Position numbers and translations under genes: made by a program. Below the pieces are notes generated by a model. It saw nothing but the letters and a program-made list of their open reading frames with translations. It did not search any database and was not told the origin of the DNA. Below are positions 8,751 to 17,482 of a DNA stretch of 64,000 nucleotides, piece by piece (position 1 is the first letter of the stretch; the number at the start of each line of letters is the position of its first letter). The stretch comes from Gilichinskyi gelida (GTDB lineage Bacteria; Acidobacteriota; Thermoanaerobaculia; Gp7-AA8): NCBI GenBank assembly GCA_038040385.1, contig JBBPII010000001.1, forward strand, positions 62,001 to 126,000, given 5' to 3'.

Positions 8751-9505
8751 GCTGGCGTGCGCTCGTCCTGGCGGTCATGCGGGTCCCGCACGAGCCGGAG
8801 CCGCCGCCCGGCTCGCCGCCGAAGGTCTTCCGCGCTGCCCGCAACTACTTGACGCTGCGCATCGTTCAGTGGGCCTTCATGCAGGTGATTCTCCTCGGTA
8901 TCCCGGTGGTCCTCACCGCAGCCGCCGCGGCCATCACTGTGAAAGACGCGCCGCGCGCCGCCGTGATCTTTGTGCACCTGCTCGAAGTCGTCGCCTGGGT
9001 GATCTACCTGACGCAGTTGCTCTTCGCCTGGGTCGTGCTCCGTCTCAATTATGAGCTGCGCTGGTACATGCTCTCAGACCGGGCCATCCGCGTCCGCGAA
9101 GGGATCGCCACGGTGCGCGAGAAGACGATGACGCTGGCGAACGTGCAGAACATCGCCATCCGGCAGGGACCTCTGCAGCGTCTCCTCGGCATCGCGGACG
9201 TGGAGGTGAAGACCGCGGGCGGCGGCGCCTCGGCCGGGGGCCCTCACGGCAAGGGGAAGTCGATGAGCGAGCCGATGCACGTGGCGTTCTTCCGCGGAGT
9301 GGACAACGCCGAAGAGATCCGCGACCTCGTCCGCGAAGGCGTGCGGCGGCAGAAGGACGGAGGCCTGGGCGATCCCGACGAGGCTCGCCACGACCGCGGA
9401 CTGGCCTCGGCGCACGCCGAGAAGGCCGCTGCCGCCGCGGTCGGCGAACTGCTGCGCGAGGCCAGGAAGCTCCGCGCCGTGATCGAAGCCGCCGCGTTGC
9501 GCTGA
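8747..9505 (+). CDS. Bacterial PH (bPH2) domain membrane protein, second of a pair
   Basis: A 252-residue partner of the preceding gene, overlapping it by 4 bp. Two transmembrane helices (about residues 40-65 and 75-100) precede a bPH2 domain 'LRWYMLSDRAIRVREGIATVREKTMTLANVQNIAIRQGPLQRLLGIADVEVKTAG'. The C-terminal ~60 residues are charged and Ala-rich, ending in a predicted amphipathic helix similar to that of its neighbour. This fits the YdbS/YdbT type of paired membrane proteins, presumably forming one complex. The convergent BACON gene ends 10 bp downstream. Confidence 0.8.
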   Translation: MSWRALVLAVMRVPHEPEPPPGSPPKVFRAARNYLTLRIVQWAFMQVILLGIPVVLTAAAAAITVKDAPRAAVIFVHLLEVVAWVIYLTQLLFAWVVLRLNYELRWYMLSDRAIRVREGIATVREKTMTLANVQNIAIRQGPLQRLLGIADVEVKTAGGGASAGGPHGKGKSMSEPMHVAFFRGVDNAEEIRDLVREGVRRQKDGGLGDPDEARHDRGLASAHAEKAAAAAVGELLREARKLRAVIEAAALR

Positions 9506-9514
9506 AGAAGCCCA

Positions 9515-11896
9515 CTACCGCCCCCCCGCCCTCCGCCGCCCCACGCCTGCCTGCGTCACCGTGTACGGCTGCCCGGCGATGGTGATCGTGCCGGTGCGCG
9601 AGCTCGCGCCCGGATTCGCGGCGAGGCGGTAGCCCACGTTCCCGTTCCCGGTGCCGCCGGCGCCGGAGGTGATGCTGATCCAGGCGTCGGCGGTGGTTGC
9701 GGTCCAGGCGCAGGCGGAGTCCGTCAGCACGTTGACGGTTCCCGTCGCCGACGCGGCGACGGTTTTCAGCGCGGTGGCGGAGAGCGTGGAGCTGCAGCTT
9801 CCGTCGAGCGTGAGGTTCGCGCGGGCGCGGCCGCCGGTCTCGCGCCAGAAGCGGCTCTGCCATTTCCACAGCACCGTCTGGAGCTGCTGCAGTTGGGTGT
9901 CGTTGACGGCTTCGCTCTTCCGCTTGACCACGAAGGTCGGGACGCGGAAGACGCGCGTCTGACCGGCGGCGTACGCGGGCGTGCGCGGACCGTTCGCGGC
10001 GATCACCTGGTCGATGGTGATGGTCTTCGTCGCGCCGCTCTGAACGAACGTGATCGGCGTGACCTCGGCCGGCGCCGCCAGGCCCATGAAGTACATCTCG
10101 ACACGGCTCATACCGAACCGTGGCGTGGCGAGGTTGAAGACTCCGGTCAGGCTGCCGCCCATCACCGACATCGTCGACACCGGCGTCTCGGCGTCGGGGA
10201 ACATGCTCGGATTGGCCAGGCCGTTGTCCGGATGCGCGCCGCCGAAGCAAGGGATGCCCGCGCCGCGCCAGAGGCCCGTCACCGTCCCGTCGATGTCGCG
10301 GTAGTCGGCGTAGAACGCGTACTCGTGCACCAGCTCGTGTGTCAGCGCCACGTGGGTGATCGCTTCGTCGTTGAGCGACTCGCCGAGGGCGGAGAATTCG
10401 GCGCCGTAGTGGCAGTCGCACTCCGTCCGGGCCGGGATCGTCCCTGTGCCGCTGACGCTCTTCTGCCGGGGATACGTACCGGCATAGTTGGAATGGCGCA
10501 GGCCGTCGTCGTAGACCGTAGGGAAGAAGCGGAAGCTGTCGACGTTGGTCTGGCCGCGGCTGACCAGATACGCGGCGATCGACTCCCGGATACGGTCCGT
10601 ATCCCACACGCCCGGCAGGTATTGGAAGACCTCGGCTGGCACTTCGACGGCCGGCCCGATCTGCGACGGAAGCAGCGAATGACGGATGGACATGGTGATC
10701 GGAAGGGTCTGGGTGACCGTCCGATCGAGGAAGCCTGCCCCGCCGAAGCGCGTGCTCTTGATCGACCAGGTGTTCGTGGCCACCGGACTCAGATACGGCT
10801 CCAGGCTGGTGGCCGGGAAGCGGAACGACAGCGTCTCGCCGGTCTGCTTGACCTCCCATGAGTTGATCTGCGCCGCGGGGAAGTCGGGAATCTTCGCCGT
10901 CGAGATCACCGTGTACGGCGCCTGATTCGGGCTGACCTGCAGGCCGATGGCCTCCACGCCGTTGATCATCAGCGAGTAGCGGAAGGATTCGGTGCCGGTG
11001 GGGGCGGGGGTTGCCTTGAGGGTGAGGGTCACGCCGGCGATGACGCCGCCGTAGTCGTCGAGCGACGCGCTCGCCGCCTGCATGGCCAGCGGGAGGTCGG
11101 TCGCCGAGATCGCGCTCGCCGTCTGGTGCGTCGCGGTCTCCGTCCCGGTGCTCATGCCGACGATGCCATGATCGACGGGAAGCGATTGGTAGGAGAGCAG
11201 GATCTCGCCGTTGTTGAAGAGCTCCACCTGGAACGTACAGCGGGTCAGCGTGTGCCGGCTGAGGAGGTTCTGCCAGGTGATGACTACCGACTGCGGCTTG
11301 GCTTTGGTGATGATGCGGGCGTCGCTCGGGTAGTAGAACAGCTCGTACCAGACGGCGACCATCGGCACCCGAAACATCGAGCTGACCACGGTCGGGTCGT
11401 AATTGACCTGCGTGCTGTCGGCGTTGCCGAAGGCGACCGCGCCCCAGGTCGAGACGCTGAGGGTGGTGTACTGCTTGCCGGCGAAGCTGAGCGGCGAAGG
11501 CAGGTTGTAGCGAATGTAGTTGGCGTCGAGGAAGTTGAGAATCGGCCGCACCGCGCCGTTGAAGAGCAGGCTTCCGGTCGACGGATCGTCGAACTGAAAC
11601 GCGACGTGTTGCACCATGAAGGTGTTGTTCGCCGCCGGCGTCAGGCGGAACGTCGCCGGCCCCGTGAAGTTCGACGGAACCCCCGGCCAGTAGGAGTTGC
11701 CGTCGTCCTCGACGATGCCGATCCCGCGCGAGACCGAGAAGTTCTGCACCGGCAGCGGCGCCGCCTCGCCCCGCGGCGTCAGCGCCTCGGTGGCCCGGAC
11801 ATGAGCGGCGGAGACGGCGTTGACGGGCTCGACCGGCTGCGCCGCGAGCGAGGATGCCACTACGAGCGCTGCGACGAGCGCAAGGAATACACGCAT
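9515..11896 (-). CDS. Secreted metalloprotease-like protein with C-terminal BACON domain
   Basis: A 793-residue exported protein. The start at ATG 11896 is supported by GGAGAG five bases upstream and a classic signal peptide (MRVFLALVAALVVASSLAAQ). The frame could extend to 11986, but without a signal sequence at its start. The middle contains 'THELVHEYAFYADYRD', an HExxH zinc-protease-like motif, in a region rich in Tyr and Gly. The last ~90 residues, 'CSSTLSATALKTVAASATGTVNV...CAWTATTADAWISITSG...YTVTQAG', form a BACON domain, often a carbohydrate- or mucin-binding module. No third zinc ligand was assigned, so peptidase activity is tentative. Confidence 0.7.
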   Translation of the reverse strand: MRVFLALVAALVVASSLAAQPVEPVNAVSAAHVRATEALTPRGEAAPLPVQNFSVSRGIGIVEDDGNSYWPGVPSNFTGPATFRLTPAANNTFMVQHVAFQFDDPSTGSLLFNGAVRPILNFLDANYIRYNLPSPLSFAGKQYTTLSVSTWGAVAFGNADSTQVNYDPTVVSSMFRVPMVAVWYELFYYPSDARIITKAKPQSVVITWQNLLSRHTLTRCTFQVELFNNGEILLSYQSLPVDHGIVGMSTGTETATHQTASAISATDLPLAMQAASASLDDYGGVIAGVTLTLKATPAPTGTESFRYSLMINGVEAIGLQVSPNQAPYTVISTAKIPDFPAAQINSWEVKQTGETLSFRFPATSLEPYLSPVATNTWSIKSTRFGGAGFLDRTVTQTLPITMSIRHSLLPSQIGPAVEVPAEVFQYLPGVWDTDRIRESIAAYLVSRGQTNVDSFRFFPTVYDDGLRHSNYAGTYPRQKSVSGTGTIPARTECDCHYGAEFSALGESLNDEAITHVALTHELVHEYAFYADYRDIDGTVTGLWRGAGIPCFGGAHPDNGLANPSMFPDAETPVSTMSVMGGSLTGVFNLATPRFGMSRVEMYFMGLAAPAEVTPITFVQSGATKTITIDQVIAANGPRTPAYAAGQTRVFRVPTFVVKRKSEAVNDTQLQQLQTVLWKWQSRFWRETGGRARANLTLDGSCSSTLSATALKTVAASATGTVNVLTDSACAWTATTADAWISITSGAGGTGNGNVGYRLAANPGASSRTGTITIAGQPYTVTQAGVGRRRAGGR

Positions 11897-12035
11897 GGCC
11901 ACTCTCCTGAACTTCAGATGGACGGGAAGACGATAGCCCATCCGCGCGCGGGGAGGCGGCTTACTTCCTGAAAGTAGGCGCTCCACAACGGGTAGAACTT
12001 CGGCTGCCTCGGCCGAAAACTGCTAGCGTTTTCGT

Positions 12036-12230
12036 GTGAAGAAAACTGCACGAGTCGCCCACGAAAAGGTACTCCGCGCCATCATCCTGGTCCGCGGACA
12101 GAAGGTCATTCTCGATAAGGATCTCGCCGAGCTCTACGGCGTTCTGACGAAGGTCCTGATCCAGGCGGTCAAACGGAACGTCAACCGATTCCCGGCCGAC
12201 TTCATGTTCCGACTGACAACTGACAACTGA
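12036..12230 (+). pseudogene. ORF6N-domain gene remnant
   Basis: 64 codons from GTG 12036 match the N terminus of ORF6N (PF10543) DNA-binding proteins: 'VILVRGQKVILDKDLAELYGV...LIQAVKRNVNRFPADFMFRLT'. Family members continue for another ~100 residues, but here the frame stops in a run of TGACAAC repeats (12216-12237). It is a 3'-truncated remnant, and the repeat probably marks the deletion point. ORF6N domains are typical of phage and mobile elements. Confidence 0.7.
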
Positions 12231-12276
12231 CAACCGTCAACCCCACCGACCTCGCAACTCGCAACCTCTATTGATA

Positions 12277-12299
12277 TCGTCATCGCACTACGATGACGA
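12277..12299 (+). promoter_or_regulatory. Hairpin covering the phosphoketolase start codon
   Basis: TCGTCATCG (12277-12285) and CGATGACGA (12291-12299) are perfect 9-bp inverted arms with a 5-base loop. The start ATG (12293-12295) lies within the 3' arm and no clear Shine-Dalgarno precedes it. The structure could restrict initiation; it may also be chance. Confidence 0.4.
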
Positions 12300-14650
12300 A
12301 CACACCTCTTTCCGACGATGACGTCCGCCGCATCGACGCCTACTGGCGCGCGTCGAACTACCTCTCCGTCGGGCAGATCTATCTGCTCGCCAACCCGCTA
12401 CTGCGCGAGCCGCTCCGGCTCGAGCACACCAAGCCGCGGCTGCTCGGCCACTGGGGCACCACGCCGGGACTCAACTTCATCTATGTCCATCTGAACCGCG
12501 TCATCCGCGCGCGCGGCGTGAACATGTTCTACATCGCCGGGCCGGGACACGGCGGGCCGGGCCTGGTGGCCCACACGTATCTGGAGCGGACGTACACGGA
12601 GATGTATCCCGACATCACCGAGGATGCCGAGGGGATGCGGAGGCTGTTCAAACAGTTCTCGTTTCCGGGCGGGGTGCCGAGCCACGTCGCGCCGGAGACG
12701 CCGGGATCGATTCACGAGGGGGGCGAGCTCGGCTACGCGCTGGTGCACGCGTACGGCGCGGTGTTCGACAACCCGAACCTCGTTGCCGCCTGCGTGGTCG
12801 GCGACGGCGAGGCGGAGAGCGGTCCGCTCGCGGCGAGCTGGCACTCGAACAAGTTCCTCAACCCGGCCATCGACGGTGCGGTGCTGCCGATCCTTCACCT
12901 CAACGGCTACAAGATCGCCAATCCCACTGTGCTCGCCCGCATCCCGCACGAGGAGCTGGAAGATCTCTTCGAAGGCTACGGGCACAAGCCATACTTCGTG
13001 GAGGGCGACGACCCGGCGACGATGCATCAGGCGATGGCGGCGACGCTCGACGCGGTCTTCGACGAGATCGCGCGGATTCAGAGCGAAGCGCGGACCAACG
13101 GAGCGACGGACCGCCCGCGCTGGCCGATGATCGTGCTCCGCACGCCGAAGGGATGGACCGGACCGAAGGTCGTCGACGGCCAGCAGACCGAAGGGTCGTT
13201 CCGTTCGCATCAGGTGCCGTTCGGCGAGCTGGCGAAGAAGCCCGAGCACCTCCCGCTGCTCGAGCAGTGGCTGAAGAGCTACCGGCCGGAGGAGCTCTTC
13301 GATGACGGCGGCGCGCTCCGCGAGGATCTGCGCGCGCTCGCGCCGGAAGGCGAGCTGCGGATGGGCGCCAACCCGCACGCCAACGGCGGGCTGCTGCTCA
13401 AGGACCTCCGCATGCCCGACTTCCGCGACTACGCCGTCGCCGTGGAGAAGCCAGCCAAGACCTTCGGTCAGGCCACCCGCATCCTCGGCGCGTTCCTCCG
13501 CGACGTCATCAAACGGAACCCCGACAACTTCCGCCTCATGGGGCCGGACGAGACGGAGTCGAATCGTCTCTCCGCGGTCTTCGAGGCCACCAATCGCGTC
13601 TTCACCGGCGAGATCCTGCCGACCGACGAGCACATCGCGCGCGATGGGCGGGTGATGGAAGTGCTGAGCGAGCACATGTGCCAGGGATGGCTGGAGGGCT
13701 ACCTCCTCACGGGCCGCCACGGGTTCTTCTCCTGCTACGAGGCCTTCATCCACATCATCGACTCGATGTTCAACCAGCACGCGAAGTGGCTGAAGACGAC
13801 GCGGCACATTCCGTGGCGGCGGCCGATCGCGTCGCTGAATTACCTGCTCACATCGCACGTCTGGCGGCAGGATCACAACGGCTTCAGCCACCAGGATCCC
13901 GGCTTCATCGATCACGTGGTCAACAAGAAGGCCGAGGTGGTTCGGGTCTATCTGCCGCCGGACGCCAACACGCTGCTCTCGGTCGCCGACCACTGCCTCC
14001 GCAGCCGCAACTACGTGAACGTGATCATCGCCGGCAAGCAGCCGGCGCTGCAGTACCTCGACATGGACGCGGCGATCAAGCACTGCACGGCGGGCATCGG
14101 CATCTGGGAGTGGGCGTCGAACGACGAGAACGCCGAGCCGGACGTGGTGATGGCCTGTGCCGGCGACATCCCCACCCTCGAGACCCTCGCCGCCGTCGAC
14201 ATCCTGCGGCAGCGCATCCCCGACCTGAAGGTCCGCGTGGTGAACGTCGTCGACCTGATGACCCTGCAGTCGGCGGGGGAGCATCCGCACGGACTGTCGG
14301 ACCACGATTTCGACAGCCTCTTCACCACCGACAAGCCGGTCATCTTCGCCTTCCACGGCTATCCGTGGCTGATTCACCGCCTCGCGTACCGCCGCGCGAA
14401 TCACGAGAACCTGCACGTCCGCGGCTACAAGGAGGAGGGGACGACCACCACGCCGTTCGACATGGCCGTGCTCAATCATCTCGACCGCTGCCATCTGGTG
14501 ATGGACGTCATCGAGCGGGTGCCGGGTCTCGGATCGCGCTGCGCGTACGTGAAGCAGGACATGCGCGAGATGCTGGTCGAGCATCACGAGTACGTGTGCG
14601 AGCACGGCGACGATCTTCCGCGGGTGAGGGATTGGGTGTGGCCGTACTGA
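12293..14650 (+). CDS. xfp: Xylulose-5-phosphate/fructose-6-phosphate phosphoketolase
   Basis: A 785-residue thiamine-diphosphate enzyme of full family length. It cleaves xylulose-5-P or fructose-6-P with phosphate to give acetyl phosphate plus glyceraldehyde-3-P or erythrose-4-P. Diagnostic stretches are 'LLGHWGTTPGLNFIYVHLNR', 'YIAGPGHGGPG', the ThDP/Mg segment 'VVGDGEAESGPLAASWHSNKFLNP', 'HLNGYKIANPT', and the C-terminal 'HGYPWLIHRLAYRR' and 'RGYKEEGTTTTPFDM'. Acetate kinase follows 108 bp downstream on the same strand, so the pair forms a phosphoketolase-AckA route yielding acetate and ATP. A family A repeat separates them. Confidence 0.96.
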   Translation: MTNTPLSDDDVRRIDAYWRASNYLSVGQIYLLANPLLREPLRLEHTKPRLLGHWGTTPGLNFIYVHLNRVIRARGVNMFYIAGPGHGGPGLVAHTYLERTYTEMYPDITEDAEGMRRLFKQFSFPGGVPSHVAPETPGSIHEGGELGYALVHAYGAVFDNPNLVAACVVGDGEAESGPLAASWHSNKFLNPAIDGAVLPILHLNGYKIANPTVLARIPHEELEDLFEGYGHKPYFVEGDDPATMHQAMAATLDAVFDEIARIQSEARTNGATDRPRWPMIVLRTPKGWTGPKVVDGQQTEGSFRSHQVPFGELAKKPEHLPLLEQWLKSYRPEELFDDGGALREDLRALAPEGELRMGANPHANGGLLLKDLRMPDFRDYAVAVEKPAKTFGQATRILGAFLRDVIKRNPDNFRLMGPDETESNRLSAVFEATNRVFTGEILPTDEHIARDGRVMEVLSEHMCQGWLEGYLLTGRHGFFSCYEAFIHIIDSMFNQHAKWLKTTRHIPWRRPIASLNYLLTSHVWRQDHNGFSHQDPGFIDHVVNKKAEVVRVYLPPDANTLLSVADHCLRSRNYVNVIIAGKQPALQYLDMDAAIKHCTAGIGIWEWASNDENAEPDVVMACAGDIPTLETLAAVDILRQRIPDLKVRVVNVVDLMTLQSAGEHPHGLSDHDFDSLFTTDKPVIFAFHGYPWLIHRLAYRRANHENLHVRGYKEEGTTTTPFDMAVLNHLDRCHLVMDVIERVPGLGSRCAYVKQDMREMLVEHHEYVCEHGDDLPRVRDWVWPY

Positions 14651-14757
14651 CCCTCACCCGGCGCTTCGCGCCACCCTCTCCCGCTCACGCGGGAGAGGGA
14701 CATCTAAGGTCCTTCTCCCGCTTGCGGGAGAAGGTGCCGCGAAGCGGCGGATGAGGG
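14651..14757. repeat. Palindromic intergenic repeat, family A copy 2
   Basis: The copy starts CCCTCACCCGGCGC and ends GCGGCGGATGAGGG, with two internal CTCTCCCGC / GCGGGAGAG hairpins. It fills almost the whole gap between the phosphoketolase and acetate kinase genes and may attenuate transcription or stabilise the upstream mRNA. Confidence 0.85.
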
Positions 14758-14758
14758 C

Positions 14759-15793
14759 ATGAACGTCCTCGCCCTCAATCCCGGCAGCTCCACGCTGAAG
14801 TTCGCGCTCTACGACGACCATGAGCTGATTACCAAGGGCGTGGTCGAGGTGACGGAGGGTATGGGGAAGGCCGCCGCCGCGGTCATCGCCCGGCAGACGG
14901 TCGACGCGGTCGGATGCCGCGTGGTGCATGGCGGGTCGCGATTCGTGACCCCGGTCCTGGTGGACGACGCGGTGCTCGACGAGATCCGTGCGCTCGTGCC
15001 GCTCGCGCCGCTGCACAACCCGCTGGCCATCGAGGTGCTCTCCGAGGCGCGGCGCGCCCTTCCGAGTGCGTCGCTCGTGGCCGTCTTCGACACCGCCTTC
15101 CATCAGACGCTGCCGGCCGTCGCATCGACGTACGCCGTCCCCCGCACCCTCGGCGTCCGGCGCTACGGTTTCCACGGCATCTCGCACGGCTACATCGCCT
15201 CACGCCTCCGCCGCCCGCGCCTGATCAGTTGTCACCTCGGCAACGGCGCCAGCGTCTGTGCCATTCGCGACGGCAAGAGTGTCGACACCAGCATGGGCCT
15301 CACGCCGATGGAGGGGCTGGTGATGGGGACACGCTCCGGCGACGTCGACCCCGGCCTGGTGCTCTACCTCCTGCGTCGCGGAATGAGCGTCGATGAGGTC
15401 GACCATCTTCTCAACCATGAGAGCGGCCTCCTCGGACTCTCCGGCGTGAGCGGCGACATGCGCACGCTGGAGAAGGAGGGTGCGGAGCCGGCGATGGACG
15501 TCTTCGCCTATCGCGTGGCGAAGTACATCGGCGCGTACGCCGCGGCGCTGGAGGGCCTCGACGCCGTCGCTTTCACCGGCGGGATCGGCGAGCACTCGTC
15601 GTCGATGCGCCGGCGGATCTGCGCGCGGCTCCGATTTCTCGGCATCGTGCTCGATGAGGCGAGCAACGCGGCGGTGAAGGGGGAGGAGGCGCGCATCAGC
15701 GCCGGCGACGCCGCGGTGGAAGTGTGGGTGGTGCCGACCGATGAAGAGGCCGAGGTCGCGCGCGCCACGCTCATCGTGGCGCGCGCGGGCTGA
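14759..15793 (+). CDS. ackA: Acetate kinase
   Basis: 344 residues. It interconverts acetyl phosphate plus ADP with acetate plus ATP. ASKHA-fold motifs are present: 'LALNPGSSTLKFAL' at the N terminus, 'VVHGG', 'FDTAFHQTLP', 'RRYGFHGISHGYI', 'CHLGNGASVCAIRDGKSVDTSMGLTPMEGLVMGTRSGDVDP' and 'FTGGIGEHSS'. It is about 50 residues shorter than the E. coli enzyme, mainly through a shorter N-terminal third, but the catalytic blocks are retained. The gene follows the phosphoketolase, the standard source of its substrate. The start ATG lies two bases beyond repeat A2. Confidence 0.95.
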   Translation: MNVLALNPGSSTLKFALYDDHELITKGVVEVTEGMGKAAAAVIARQTVDAVGCRVVHGGSRFVTPVLVDDAVLDEIRALVPLAPLHNPLAIEVLSEARRALPSASLVAVFDTAFHQTLPAVASTYAVPRTLGVRRYGFHGISHGYIASRLRRPRLISCHLGNGASVCAIRDGKSVDTSMGLTPMEGLVMGTRSGDVDPGLVLYLLRRGMSVDEVDHLLNHESGLLGLSGVSGDMRTLEKEGAEPAMDVFAYRVAKYIGAYAAALEGLDAVAFTGGIGEHSSSMRRRICARLRFLGIVLDEASNAAVKGEEARISAGDAAVEVWVVPTDEEAEVARATLIVARAG

Positions 15794-15796
15794 AGG

Positions 15797-16756
15797 CTAG
15801 TTGTTCACGTCGCGCACGAGGATGATTCGCTGCGCGAACGGGCTGGAACCGGTGCCGGTCACCTGCACGTCGACCACGTCGCCGCGCTCGAGGTTGGTGA
15901 TCGGGTGGAGCTGACCCTGGTAGTCCACTCGGGTATTGGTGTCGTACTGCACGGTCATGGTGTTGCCGCTGGTCGACGACTTGAAGCCGGAGATCCAACT
16001 GGCGCTGTCGAGAGAGATGGTGCGGTTGTAGGTGTCGATGGAGCGCACCGTCCCGCGGATCGTCGAGGTTGAACTGCTCGGCGACGACGTGTTGCCGCTG
16101 GCGTTGCGGGTCACGGTGATGTCCTGCGCGCCGATCCGGTTGCTGCCGAGGTCGGAGGTGCGGATGTCGATCTCATCGCCGACTTCGAGGTTCGTCACCG
16201 AGTACGTCTTGTTGTTGAAGTACACCGGCGTGTTCGCGTTGTAGGTGATCACCACGTTCGAGCCGAAGCCGCGATCGACGGTGATGGTGCGGTTGTAGGT
16301 ATCGATCGAGCGGACGGTGCCGTGGATGGACGAGCCCGACGGAATCGTGCTGCCGCTCGACGAGGTCATGCCGCCGCGGGCGTTGTAGGTCACGTCCATC
16401 GACTCGGCGATGAGCTGGTTGCCGGACTCGCCGGCGCGGATGCGTACCTGATCGCCGCGCTCGAGGTCCTGCGGCCGGTAGGTTTTTCCTTGATAGGTGA
16501 CGGTCGTCTGATCGTCGTAGTAGACCCGAGCGGTGTTGCCACCCGTCCCCATCAGATTGGCGGTGTAACCGCTGACGTTGGTGAGATAGATCGAGCGGCT
16601 GTTGAGGTCGACCGAATCGACCGTACCGCTGATGTCATAGTTCTGGTTACTCGTCGTACCGCCGCCGCCGAGGATGTCGCCGATGCCGGTCGACCCGCAA
16701 GCGGCCGCGAGCACGAGAGTAAGTGCCGCTGCTGCAATAGTTTTAGCTATTCGCAT
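15797..16756 (-). CDS. DUF5666-type repeat lipoprotein
   Basis: A 319-residue lipoprotein. The start at 16756 has GGAG six to nine bases upstream, and the signal sequence ends in a lipobox (LAAAC, Cys20). The mature part holds three repeats of about 90 residues. Each has 'GTV.SID..NR.I.......V.Y...T.V.Y....Y....LE.GD.V.I', the DUF5666 pattern of small beta-barrel domains common in Acidobacteriota. Ser/Gly-rich linkers join them. It is divergent from the tetR gene, sharing a 105-bp intergenic region with the palindromic operator, so TetR may regulate it. The function is unknown. Confidence 0.8.
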   Translation of the reverse strand: MRIAKTIAAAALTLVLAAACGSTGIGDILGGGGTTSNQNYDISGTVDSVDLNSRSIYLTNVSGYTANLMGTGGNTARVYYDDQTTVTYQGKTYRPQDLERGDQVRIRAGESGNQLIAESMDVTYNARGGMTSSSGSTIPSGSSIHGTVRSIDTYNRTITVDRGFGSNVVITYNANTPVYFNNKTYSVTNLEVGDEIDIRTSDLGSNRIGAQDITVTRNASGNTSSPSSSTSTIRGTVRSIDTYNRTISLDSASWISGFKSSTSGNTMTVQYDTNTRVDYQGQLHPITNLERGDVVDVQVTGTGSSPFAQRIILVRDVNN

Positions 16757-16830
16757 AGTCGTTCTCCTTCGGGGTTATTTAGAGCACGTTGCGTGCCCTT
16801 CGAAACCTTTCACCCTCCTGGCACGTAGAA

Positions 16831-16855
16831 ATGACCAGAAAACTAATCTGGTCAT
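16831..16855. promoter_or_regulatory. Palindromic operator upstream of tetR
   Basis: ATGACCAGA (16831-16839) and TCTGGTCAT (16847-16855) are perfect 9-bp inverted arms separated by 7 bases. This is the size and symmetry expected for a TetR-dimer site. It lies 6 bp before the tetR ATG and in the divergent region toward the lipoprotein gene. Confidence 0.7.
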
Positions 16856-16861
16856 CCAGTC

Positions 16862-17482
16862 ATGTCAGAAGCCACACGCGAAAAGATCCTCGACGCCGCC
16901 GAACGCCTCCTCGGGCGCTACGGCTACCGCAAGATGACCGTCGACGACATCGCCGCCGAGGCGGGGATCGGGAAGGGGACGGTATACCTGTCGTTCCCCA
17001 GCAAAGAGGAGGCGGTCCTCGGCACGGTCGATCGCCTCATCGACACGGTCTGCGACGCGATGGCCACCATCGCCGCGTCGGATCAGCCGGTGCCGGCGCG
17101 GATCCGGGCCATGTTGCTGGCGCGGGTGCTGATCCGCTTCGACCACGTAGCGGAGTATCGCGAGAGCCTCAACGACCTGCTGGCCGCCATCCGCCCGCGG
17201 TTGCTCGAGCGGCGCGCGCGGCACTTCGCGCGCGAGACCGACATCCTGGCCAAGCTCGTCCCGCGCCGCACCGCGCGCGCGCTGGTCATGGCCACCAATC
17301 ACTTCCTGCCGTACGCCCTCAGTCCCGCCGAGCTGGGAGACCGACGAACGCTGCAACGCGACGCGGCCGACGTCATCGACCTGCTCGTAACCGCCATTGC
17401 CACAAAGGAGAAAGCCGATGAAGAAAATGCTGCTGTTGCTGACGCTGATGCTCGCCACGCCGCTGTTCGCGCAGATGGGTGA
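16862..17482 (+). CDS. TetR/AcrR family transcriptional regulator
   Basis: 206 residues. The N-terminal HTH is canonical: 'TREKILDAAERLLGRYGYRKMTVDDIAAEAGIGKGTVYLSFPSKEEAVLGTV' (residues 5-56). The C-terminal ligand domain is helical and family-specific. The last ~20 codons overlap the start of the S41 protease gene (17418), so the two are cotranscribed. An excellent 25-bp palindrome just upstream suggests autoregulation. The inducer is unknown. Confidence 0.9.
   Translation: MSEATREKILDAAERLLGRYGYRKMTVDDIAAEAGIGKGTVYLSFPSKEEAVLGTVDRLIDTVCDAMATIAASDQPVPARIRAMLLARVLIRFDHVAEYRESLNDLLAAIRPRLLERRARHFARETDILAKLVPRRTARALVMATNHFLPYALSPAELGDRRTLQRDAADVIDLLVTAIATKEKADEENAAVADADARHAAVRADG

Noticed and set aside
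12398..14605. 735-codon antisense frame over phosphoketolase
   Set aside because: The phosphoketolase motifs fill the other strand; the antisense product is low-complexity.
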